Source: Oscillospiraceae bacterium (lineage in GTDB: Bacteria; Bacillota; Clostridia; Oscillospirales; Ruminococcaceae). From it: 5,015 bases of DNA. Both the position numbers and the translations under genes were made by a program. Location: the NCBI GenBank assembly GCA_017396055.1, contig JAFQND010000050.1:1-5015 (forward strand). The letters are read 5' to 3'. Below the pieces are notes generated by a model that had not been told where the DNA came from, searched no databases, and was given only the letters and a program-made list of their open reading frames with translations. Positions 1 through 5,015 of this stretch are shown here, piece by piece (position 1 is the first letter of the stretch; every line of letters begins with the position of its first letter).

Positions 1-268
1 CCACCAGCTGCATCATCAGCGCTGCACCAACACCTTTGCGGCGGTATTCCGGCAGCACGCATATCCGATGGATATCCAGCTCATCCAGAATATAGGTACT
101 GTTCAGATAGCCGCAGATACGGCCATTTTCTTCAGCGGTCAGGAAAAAACTGCGTTCTTCCTTCAATGTATCCCGCAGCCCTTTTGACGACCACGGGTCA
201 GAAAAGCATTTTGACTCCAACAGCGTGAGCTGCTGAATATCAGTTTCGGTAGAGGGTCTGATCTCCAT
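1..268 (-). CDS. rimI: RimI-like ribosomal-protein-alanine N-acetyltransferase, partial (C-terminus beyond window edge)
   Basis: This reading frame starts at ATG 268-266 and stays open for 89 codons to the left edge, so only the N-terminal part is seen (RimI proteins are usually about 150 residues). It begins MEIRPSTETDIQQL and carries the RimI-like stretch CFSDPWSSKGL (residues 21-31). The GNAT core follows: a strand around ICGYLNS (51-57), then IHRICVLPEYRRKGVGAAL (66-84). The last part is the acetyl-CoA pyrophosphate-binding motif, with R76, G79 and G81 in the R/Q-x-x-G-x-G/A pattern. RimI acetylates the N-terminal alanine of ribosomal protein S18 in the cytoplasm; the catalytic Glu/Tyr region lies outside the window. 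A good ribosome binding site (AAGGAAG, 282-276) sits about 7 nt upstream of the ATG. It is the third gene of the polA operon, 22 nt after the preceding GNAT gene. The GNAT assignment is firm; the RimI subtype is likely, but a related GNAT is possible. Confidence 0.75.
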   Translation of the reverse strand, partial: MEIRPSTETDIQQLTLLESKCFSDPWSSKGLRDTLKEERSFFLTAEENGRICGYLNSTYILDELDIHRICVLPEYRRKGVGAALMMQLV

Positions 269-290
269 TGGTACACTTCCTTCAATGCTG

Positions 291-878
291 TCAGATTTCT
301 TTCTCAAAGAGAGCACACTCATAAGCCCGGTCGGCAGTTTCCCGAACGCTATCGGGTGAGGTGCCGGTATATTCGCCATAGACTTTCATGACAAAACAAT
401 CCAGCATCCGGCAGGGGGCATAGTGGTGGCAGTTCATATTTTCTGCGTAAAAATGCAGATAGCTATAGGTGCTTTCAAAACCCTGTGCTTCCAGAAAAGC
501 ACAGGCATTTTTATCTTCCAGACGGTTCCAGATCTCCAGATGACCAATGTTTTCCTGTTTCAGAAGGTCACAGGCATATTTCATCAGGTGGAATGCGACT
601 TTTTCCCGCTGATATTCCGGAAGAACCGCCAACGTGCGGATAATGCCGCCGGCAGAACGTTCCCTGAAGCTGATGCGGTGTTCCGGCGTGTCATATTCAA
701 TATCCAGCACACCGACAATATGTCCGCCGTGGTCGGCTACTACCTGTACCGAAGGATTCGGATAATGAGGCTTTTTAGGCAGCACCTCGTCATAGCGGGT
801 GGTTTCCAGAAGGGCAAGGATGCGGCAGCGCACCCAACCCTGTTCGTCTTCCTTTCTGTATTTGCGAATGGTGATCAT
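291..878 (-). CDS. GNAT family N-acetyltransferase, substrate unknown (195 aa)
   Basis: A GNAT-fold acetyltransferase of 195 residues, presumably cytoplasmic and using acetyl-CoA; the substrate cannot be read from the sequence. It opens MITIRKYRKEDEQGWVRCR, a start shared by a clostridial-type GNAT group. GNAT strands follow around VQVVADHGGHIVGVLDIEY (44-62), then the acetyl-CoA motif region RTLAVLPEYQREKVAFHLM (81-99) and the late GNAT helix/strand NACAFLEAQGFE (124-135). A tail of about 55 residues (141-195) ends YECALFEKEI and extends beyond the minimal GNAT core. The pyrophosphate loop is unusual: it reads Q90-R-E-K93-V-A95, with Lys where the first Gly of Q/R-x-x-G-x-G/A is expected. 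I chose ATG 878-876 because GGAG (887-884) lies 5 nt upstream. An in-frame ATG at 938 would only translate the end of polA in another frame. It lies 19 nt after polA and 22 nt before the RimI-like gene. Confidence 0.85.
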   Translation of the reverse strand: MITIRKYRKEDEQGWVRCRILALLETTRYDEVLPKKPHYPNPSVQVVADHGGHIVGVLDIEYDTPEHRISFRERSAGGIIRTLAVLPEYQREKVAFHLMKYACDLLKQENIGHLEIWNRLEDKNACAFLEAQGFESTYSYLHFYAENMNCHHYAPCRMLDCFVMKVYGEYTGTSPDSVRETADRAYECALFEKEI

Positions 879-883
879 TTTAA

Positions 884-887
884 CTCC
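884..887 (-). promoter_or_regulatory. Shine-Dalgarno that fixes the GNAT start
   Basis: GGAG reads on the minus strand from 887 to 884, 5 nt before ATG 878-876. It lies in the 19-nt gap after the polA stop codon (900-898) and supports the 195-residue GNAT product over a 20-residue N-terminal extension into polA. Confidence 0.75.
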
Positions 888-897
888 AATTGTCAGT

Positions 898-3468
898 TTA
901 TCCTTTGGCGATATACCAGTTCTCGCCGATGTGTACATCCGCTTCCAGTTTCACCGAGAAGGAAACAGCGTTTTCCATCTCTTCGCGGACGATCTCTTTT
1001 ACTTTTTCTGCTTCGTCGAGGGCAGCTTCAACCATCAGTTCGTCATGCACCTGCAAAATGAGCTTCGAACGGAGGCCTTCTTCCTTCAGACGGCGATATA
1101 CCCGGTTCATAGCCAACTTAATAACATCGGCAGCGGTGCCCTGAATAGGCATATTCATAGCGACACGTTCCGAGAATCCCCTGAGAGCCGGTTTTTTGCT
1201 TGCAATATCGGGCAGATAGCGGGGACGGTGGAAGAGCGTCTCCACATAGCCTTTTTCTCTTGCCGAAGCAATGGAATTTTTCATATAGGCATCAACGCCG
1301 CTGTAAGTGCGCAGATAGTCTTCGATATATTGTTTGGCTTCTTTGACAGAGGTGTGGATGTCCTGTGACAGTGAGAAGGCAGAAATACCGTAAACAATAC
1401 CGAAATTGATCGCCTTGGCACGGCTTCTCATCTGAGCGGGAACTTCGTCGAAGGGAATGCCGAATACCTGAGAAGCGGTCATCCGATGGATATCGGCGCC
1501 GTCGCGGAAGCCTTTGATCATGTTCTTGTCTTCAGAGATATGGGCGAGGATGCGCAGTTCGATCTGAGAATAGTCGGCATCAACGAGGGTATAACCTTCC
1601 TTTGCCACAAAGAACTTTCTCATTTCGGCACCAAGGGGAGTTCGTACAGGGATATTCTGTACATTGGGCTCAGCGGAACTGATGCGTCCGGTACGGGTCT
1701 CGGTCTGGTTGAAAGTCGAGCGCACTCTCCGGTCGGAGTCGATACATTTGCGCAGGCCGGTCACATAGGTGCTGGAAAGCTTGGAAAGCTGACGGTATTC
1801 AAGGATCTTTTCGATAATGGGATGCAATCCGCGAAGGCTGTCCAATACCTCTGCATCGGTGGAATAACCGGTCTTGGTCTTCTTTTTGGGAGGCAGCCCC
1901 AAACGGTTGAACAGTACATCCGCCAGATCACGGGTAGAGTTCAGGTTGAAATCGGTACCAGCCAGCTCAGTGATCTCATTCTTCAGAGTCACGATCTGTC
2001 TGTCGAGCGTCTCACCGAAAGCGATGATACCGTCTTCGTCTACCATAAATCCTTCATGCTCCATCGAAGCGAGCACTTCACAGAGGGGGATCTCGATCTC
2101 GCGATAGAGATAATCCATGCCCCGTTCTTTCATGATGGAATCGATCACGTCAGAAAGCCGTCCGAGAGCGGCGGTATCAAAATAAGCTTCATTGCCGTCA
2201 AACTGCAGCGAAGGCAGATGGTTTTCTCTCATCTCAGACAGGGAATAGCTCTTTTCCGAACTGCTTAGAAGATATGCTGCCAGCTTCAGGTCTTCCATGG
2301 GTGCAGGGAAAGTCTGTCCCATACGGAAAGCCAGATGATAGACAGGTTTTGCGTCAAAAGTGATCAGCGGCAGCTTTCCCGGCAGGATCAGCTGCTCAAA
2401 AGCTTCTTTCGCAGTGGAGACAAAGACGCTTACTTCATTTTCGCCGGTGAGGACAGAAAGTTTTGCGGGAATGCCAAAGGCTTCCTCCAACAGAAATGCG
2501 ATACGGCCCAGCTTTTCCAGGGCCTTTTCTGCTTCATCAAGAGCGGGTTCTTCTCTGACAGTCAGAGGAATGCCGCCGGTTTTAGGTGTTTCTTCCACAG
2601 GAGCAGCTTCTGATTCGGCAAATTCAAAGGATGCCATCACCGAGGTAAGCTCGTATTTTGTCAGGAATGCCTTCAGTGCAGAGTCGGGTGCTCTCAGTGA
2701 CATTTCCTCCACCGGACGGGGAAGAGGAGCAGATTTACAGATCTCACCGAGGGTACGGCTCATCAGCGCTTCTTCCCGGTGGTCGTCGATCAGCTTTTTG
2801 ATGCGGGGGGGAGCTGTATAACAATCAGGGTTATCCAGAATATTCTGAAGCGAGCCTGCCTGCTGGATCAGGCTCATAGCTGTTTTTTCGCCGATACCCT
2901 TGACACCGGGGATATTGTCTGAGGTATCGCCCATCAGCGATTTCACCTCGATCAGCTGCAGAGGTTCCAGACCGTACTGCTCCCGGATCGTGTCGGGCGT
3001 ATAGAGGATATCGCCTTTGTTGGTGGAGAGGTTGACCGAAACATTTTCACTGACCAGCTGGAAGGAGTCGCGGTCACCGGTGGCGATGATGCAGGTATAA
3101 CCTTCTTTGTCGGCAATGCCGGCAACGGTACCGAGAATATCATCTGCCTCATAACCTTCGATACCAATGACTTCACCGCCCGCAAGAGTGACAAACTCTC
3201 TGCCGAGGGGCATCTGCACCCTCAGCTCGTCCGACATGGCCGAGCGGGTGCCTTTATAGGCATCATACATCTTGTGGCGGAAGGTGGGGGCGTGCATATC
3301 ATAAGCCACGACAACAGCGTCGGGGTCAAAAGTCTTGAGCAGTTTTACATAGGTCTTGACAAAGCCGAAAAGCGCATTGGTCATCACGCCCTCTTTGGTA
3401 GTGAGGGTACGGATGGCATAGAACGAACGGTTCATCAGCGAATTATAATCGATGGCAAGGATCTTCAT
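898..3468 (-). CDS. polA: DNA polymerase I (5'-3' exonuclease and polymerase; proofreading site degenerate)
   Basis: An 856-residue family A DNA polymerase, close to the usual length for Bacillota. It fills gaps and removes RNA primers during Okazaki fragment maturation and excision repair. The 5'-3' exonuclease/FEN domain spans about 1-290, with metal ligands D7, D57 (then PTFRHKMYDAYKGTR, 61-75), E107/D109/D110, D132/D134 and D181/D184, followed by the helix-hairpin GVKGIGEKT (188-196). Residues about 300-460 correspond to the 3'-5' exonuclease fold, but the catalytic D-x-E is replaced by L326-L-E328 and the second Asp by about V376, so proofreading is probably absent, as in Bacillus-type Pol I. 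The polymerase domain (about 460-856) is intact: TRTGRISS (591-598); motif A DYSQIELR with D632 and E637; O-helix R681, K685, F689, Y693; motif C QVHDE (806-810) with D809 and E810. ATG 3468-3466 has AAAGGA (3480-3475) 6 nt upstream. It is the first gene of a minus-strand operon. Confidence 0.98.
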   Translation of the reverse strand: MKILAIDYNSLMNRSFYAIRTLTTKEGVMTNALFGFVKTYVKLLKTFDPDAVVVAYDMHAPTFRHKMYDAYKGTRSAMSDELRVQMPLGREFVTLAGGEVIGIEGYEADDILGTVAGIADKEGYTCIIATGDRDSFQLVSENVSVNLSTNKGDILYTPDTIREQYGLEPLQLIEVKSLMGDTSDNIPGVKGIGEKTAMSLIQQAGSLQNILDNPDCYTAPPRIKKLIDDHREEALMSRTLGEICKSAPLPRPVEEMSLRAPDSALKAFLTKYELTSVMASFEFAESEAAPVEETPKTGGIPLTVREEPALDEAEKALEKLGRIAFLLEEAFGIPAKLSVLTGENEVSVFVSTAKEAFEQLILPGKLPLITFDAKPVYHLAFRMGQTFPAPMEDLKLAAYLLSSSEKSYSLSEMRENHLPSLQFDGNEAYFDTAALGRLSDVIDSIMKERGMDYLYREIEIPLCEVLASMEHEGFMVDEDGIIAFGETLDRQIVTLKNEITELAGTDFNLNSTRDLADVLFNRLGLPPKKKTKTGYSTDAEVLDSLRGLHPIIEKILEYRQLSKLSSTYVTGLRKCIDSDRRVRSTFNQTETRTGRISSAEPNVQNIPVRTPLGAEMRKFFVAKEGYTLVDADYSQIELRILAHISEDKNMIKGFRDGADIHRMTASQVFGIPFDEVPAQMRSRAKAINFGIVYGISAFSLSQDIHTSVKEAKQYIEDYLRTYSGVDAYMKNSIASAREKGYVETLFHRPRYLPDIASKKPALRGFSERVAMNMPIQGTAADVIKLAMNRVYRRLKEEGLRSKLILQVHDELMVEAALDEAEKVKEIVREEMENAVSFSVKLEADVHIGENWYIAKG

Positions 3469-3475
3469 AATAGTT

Positions 3476-3508
3476 CCTTTCCGAAAGGCCGCACTTGACG
3501 AAGCGGCC
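3476..3508 (-). promoter_or_regulatory. Inverted repeat and two competing hairpins in the polA leader
   Basis: On the minus strand GGCCGC (3508-3503) and GCGGCC (3492-3487) can form a 6-bp all-GC stem with a 10-nt loop. Just downstream, CCTTT (3488-3484) can pair with AAAGG (3480-3476) across a 3-nt loop. The AAAGG is the core of the polA Shine-Dalgarno, and the CC is shared with the first stem, so the two folds compete. On the DNA level the same inverted repeat encloses the plus-strand -35 box and could be a protein-binding site. The base pairing is seen directly; any regulatory function is inference and such short repeats can occur by chance. Confidence 0.35.
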
Positions 3509-3523
3509 GGTTTCCTTTATAAT
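3495..3523 (+). promoter_or_regulatory. Predicted sigma-A promoter for the DUF3795-dusB pair
   Basis: -35 TTGACG (3495-3500; five of six match TTGACA) and -10 TATAAT (3518-3523; perfect) are separated by exactly 17 nt. The expected start point is near 3530, giving a leader of about 92 nt before the ATG at 3622. The promoter lies inside the predicted polA leader and faces the polA promoter. Its -35 sits in the spacer of a GGCCGC/GCGGCC inverted repeat (3487-3508). Confidence 0.75.
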
Positions 3524-3559
3524 GAGATATCAGCATATGAACATAACAATACAGAATAT

Positions 3560-3588
3560 AGTATACCACAGCAGCGGGGAATTGGCAA
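3560..3588 (-). promoter_or_regulatory. Predicted sigma-A promoter for the polA operon
   Basis: On the minus strand, -35 TTGCCA (3588-3583) and -10 TATACT (3565-3560) are separated by exactly 17 nt. The -10 is preceded by TGG, an extended -10 (TGn) match. The expected start point is near 3553, which gives a polA leader of about 84 nt. No equally good pair was found elsewhere in the 153-bp intergenic region on this strand. It is predicted by motif only; strength and regulation are unknown. Confidence 0.7.
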
Positions 3589-3605
3589 GCAGGCCGGTTC
3601 TTTTT

Positions 3606-3614
3606 GGAGGAGGG
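3606..3614 (+). promoter_or_regulatory. Shine-Dalgarno that fixes the DUF3795 gene start
   Basis: GGAGGAGGG lies 7 nt before ATG 3622-3624, a near-ideal ribosome binding site. A possible TTG start at 3604 overlaps this site and would translate it as EEGKR, so it is not used here. Confidence 0.85.
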
Positions 3615-3621
3615 AAAACGG

Positions 3622-3999
3622 ATGGCTCAAAAGATCACGCTCTGCGGAGATGACTGTTTTTCCTGTCCAAGATATCTTGCCCGCACGGATGAAGAACTTC
3701 AAGCCGCGGCTGAGTTGTGGTACCAGGTAGGCTGGCGTGAGAACATTGTTTCAAATGAAGAAATTTCCTGTTCCGGCTGTTCTTCCCACAAAAGCTGCGT
3801 TTATGGGTTGCTGGAATGTACCGGAGCTCATGGCGTGAAGAAATGTGCTCAGTGCACAGCGTTCCCCTGTGAGAAGATCGGGGACATGCTGAACAGCACA
3901 GCTGAATACCGGGAAAGATGCTTTGCTCTTTGCTCACCTGAAGAATTCTCCCTTCTGGAGAAAGCGTTCTTTCAAAAAGAAATCAATCTGAAAAAGTAA
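3622..3999 (+). CDS. Cysteine-rich DUF3795-like protein, function unknown (125 aa)
   Basis: A small soluble protein with no signal peptide or membrane segment. It has 12 cysteines, at residues 8, 12, 15, 50, 53, 59, 66, 75, 78, 83, 100 and 104. The order resembles the DUF3795 family: an N-terminal LCGDDCFSCPRYLAR (7-21), a charged helix (DEELQAAAELW, 23-33), CSGCSSHKSC (50-59), and a C-terminal KKCAQCTAFPCEKI (73-86). The paired CxxC-type motifs suggest binding of zinc or an iron-sulfur cluster, but this is inference and no reaction is known for the family. The ATG at 3622 is favoured by the strong GGAGGAGGG site. It has its own near-consensus promoter, reads divergently from polA, and is followed after 22 nt by dusB, so the two are probably co-transcribed. 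The family call is from remembered motif pattern, not a search. Confidence 0.82.
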   Translation: MAQKITLCGDDCFSCPRYLARTDEELQAAAELWYQVGWRENIVSNEEISCSGCSSHKSCVYGLLECTGAHGVKKCAQCTAFPCEKIGDMLNSTAEYRERCFALCSPEEFSLLEKAFFQKEINLKK

Positions 4000-4005
4000 T
4001 CCGTA

Positions 4006-4012
4006 AGAAAGG
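4006..4012 (+). promoter_or_regulatory. Shine-Dalgarno supporting a TTG start for dusB
   Basis: AGAAAGG lies 9 nt before TTG 4022-4024, in the short gap after the DUF3795 stop codon. The first in-frame ATG (4079) would remove the conserved first strand and the APMA motif, so the TTG is the better start. Confidence 0.65.
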
Positions 4013-4021
4013 CTGATATTT

Positions 4022-4945
4022 TTGCAGTTTATCAAAATCGGTCGTGTAGAGATCGAAAAAACCGCCGCCCTTGCTCCCATGGCATCAGTTGCCGACCGGG
4101 CCTACCGTGAAATATGCAGGGAATACGGTGCATCCTATGTGGTGGGAGAGCTTGCTTCTGCCAAGGCACTGACCTACTCCGACCGCAAGACCGAGGAGCT
4201 TCTGAAACCTTCCACTCTTGAGCGTCCCATGGCGGCACAGCTCTTTGGCAGTGACCCTGAAGATATGGCGAAGGGTGCAGTTTCTGCTCTTCGCTTTGAC
4301 CCTGATATTATCGACATCAACATGGGTTGTCCGGTGCCGAAGGTTGTGGGCACCGGTGCAGGCTCCGCACTGATGAAAACGCCCGATCTCGCCGCCCGTA
4401 TCGTCGAAGCCGTCCGCAGAGAAGCGGGGGACGTACCTGTTACCGTCAAATTCCGCAAAGGTTGGGACGACCAGAATGTCAATGCCGTTTCTTTCGCAAA
4501 AATGATGGAAGAGGCCGGTGCTGCCGCTGTGACGATCCACGGCAGAACCAGACAGCAGATGTATAAACCCAGCGCCGACTGGGATATTATCCGCAAAGTC
4601 AAAGAGGCTGTTTTGATTCCTGTTATCGGAAACGGTGATATTTTCACTGCCGAAGATGCCCTTCGGATGTACCGCGAGACCGGCGTCGACCTTGTTATGG
4701 TCGGCCGCGGCAGTTATGGCAATCCCTTCCTTTTTCGTGAGATCAGAGCGCTATTGAATGGCGAACCGCTGCCTGAACCTCCTTCTCTCGAGGAAAAGAT
4801 GGACACCATGCGCCGTCAGGTTGCCCTTGCGGTGCAGTACAAAGGTGAATACGCAGCCATGCGTGAGAGCCGCCATACTGCCGCTTTCTATCTCAAGGGA
4901 ATGCGTGGTGCGCCGAAACTCAGACAGTTGTGCAGCTCTCTCTAA
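4022..4945 (+). CDS. dusB: tRNA-dihydrouridine synthase, DusB type, with early in-frame stop
   Basis: An FMN-dependent enzyme that reduces uridine to dihydrouridine in the tRNA D-loop using NADPH. The predicted product is 307 residues. The TIM barrel spans about 1-240: APMA (18-21), QLFGSDP (73-79), [20 protein letters not shown] (98-117) with N100 and the catalytic Cys C103, TVKFRKGWD (141-149), TIHGRTRQQ (171-179) with H173 and R175, NGDI (204-207) and [11 protein letters not shown] (228-238) for FMN phosphate binding. The helical tRNA-binding domain follows, with [17 protein letters not shown] (280-296). The start is a TTG (4022), supported by AGAAAGG 9 nt upstream and by the need for the first strand. 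The TAA at 4943-4945 ends the protein inside its last expected helix; the same frame continues for 18 plausible codons to a TAA at 5000-5002. The shortened enzyme keeps all visible catalytic residues and may be active. It is likely in an operon with the DUF3795 gene. Confidence 0.92.
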   Translation: MQFIKIGRVEIEKTAALAPMASVADRAYREICREYGASYVVGELASAKALTYSDRKTEELLKPSTLERPMAAQLFGSDPEDMAKGAVSALRFDPDIIDINMGCPVPKVVGTGAGSALMKTPDLAARIVEAVRREAGDVPVTVKFRKGWDDQNVNAVSFAKMMEEAGAAAVTIHGRTRQQMYKPSADWDIIRKVKEAVLIPVIGNGDIFTAEDALRMYRETGVDLVMVGRGSYGNPFLFREIRALLNGEPLPEPPSLEEKMDTMRRQVALAVQYKGEYAAMRESRHTAAFYLKGMRGAPKLRQLCSSL

Positions 4946-5002
4946 AAGTTTGAAGACATCGACCGCATCATCGAGGCGGTCATGGAGCTGAACAGAGAAT
5001 AA
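4946..5002 (+). other. In-frame continuation of dusB beyond the early stop (C-terminal remnant)
   Basis: After TAA 4943-4945 the same reading frame gives KFEDIDRIIEAVMELNRE (18 residues) and then TAA at 5000-5002. The residues form a clear amphipathic helix in the position where DusB proteins normally end, giving a family-typical total of about 326 positions. Because the frame is unchanged, a single substitution to TAA (for example from GAA, CAA or AAA) explains it, not an indel. The remaining 13 bases to the right edge (5003-5015) show nothing identifiable. Confidence 0.75.
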
Positions 5003-5015
5003 CAAAAACCCGTCC

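Noticed and set aside
879..938. Upstream ATG at 938 extending the GNAT gene by 20 residues
   Set aside because: The extension is the 3' end of polA read in another frame and has no ribosome binding site; GGAG 887-884 supports ATG 878.
423..1368. Plus-strand open frames of 190-210 codons opposite the GNAT gene and polA
   Set aside because: They lie antisense to strongly supported genes, show no recognisable motif and lack a convincing start site.
1486..2268. Plus-strand open frame of 260 codons antisense to polA
   Set aside because: It mirrors the coding frame of polA, whose catalytic motifs are conserved; no family resemblance seen.
3604..3621. TTG start at 3604 for the DUF3795 gene
   Set aside because: It overlaps the GGAGGAGGG ribosome binding site and adds a non-family peptide (EEGKR); ATG 3622 is correctly spaced.
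3517..3702. Minus-strand 61-codon frame across the divergent region
   Set aside because: It overlaps both predicted promoters and the start of the DUF3795 gene, and has no ribosome binding site or recognisable content.
4085..4647. Minus-strand open frames of about 150 codons opposite dusB
   Set aside because: Shadows of the dusB coding frame with no motifs and no promoter or ribosome binding site.
4943..4945. TAA decoded as an amino acid by a variant genetic code
   Set aside because: TAA ends polA and the DUF3795 gene at the expected places, so it acts as a stop in this genome.
4933..4946. Frameshift at the CT repeat (CTCTCTCT) as the cause of the dusB stop
   Set aside because: The conserved tail lies in the same frame as the upstream protein, so an indel is not needed; a substitution explains the TAA.

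Overview
The window looks like a chromosomal housekeeping segment from a low-to-moderate GC member of the Bacillota, probably class Clostridia and possibly close to Oscillospiraceae/Ruminococcaceae. This is inferred from the strong GGAGG-type ribosome binding sites, the near-consensus sigma-A promoters, a DNA polymerase I whose proofreading site has decayed, a DUF3795-type cysteine-rich protein and a DusB-type tRNA dihydrouridine synthase. The genus cannot be fixed from the sequence alone. There is no sign of a phage, transposon, CRISPR array or rRNA/tRNA gene.

Layout: a minus-strand operon occupies 1-3468. It reads polA (3468 to 898), then a GNAT acetyltransferase of 195 residues (878 to 291), then a RimI-like acetyltransferase that runs off the left edge (268 to 1). 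The gaps are 19 and 22 nt and each gene has its own Shine-Dalgarno sequence, so co-transcription is likely. A 153-bp divergent region (3469-3621) follows. To its right a plus-strand pair runs rightward: a 125-residue, 12-cysteine DUF3795-like protein (3622-3999) and dusB (4022-4945). These two are 22 nt apart.

The most interesting parts are the divergent region and the end of dusB. The two best promoters in the divergent region point at each other rather than away: TTGACG-17-TATAAT on the plus strand (3495-3523) and TTGCCA-17-TATACT on the minus strand (3560-3588). Their -10 boxes are only 36 bp apart, so the two transcripts should overlap at their 5' ends and the two polymerases should compete. 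The polA leader also holds a GC-rich hairpin and an alternative hairpin that would cover the polA ribosome binding site. At its 3' end dusB meets an in-frame TAA, but the same frame continues for 18 codons that read like the normal DusB C-terminal helix before a second TAA. That points to a recent nonsense mutation, a sequencing error or, less likely, readthrough.

Functionally the genes cover DNA repair and Okazaki fragment processing (PolA), N-terminal or small-molecule acetylation (two GNAT proteins), tRNA modification (DusB) and one protein of unknown role. I found no convincing novel multi-gene system here.
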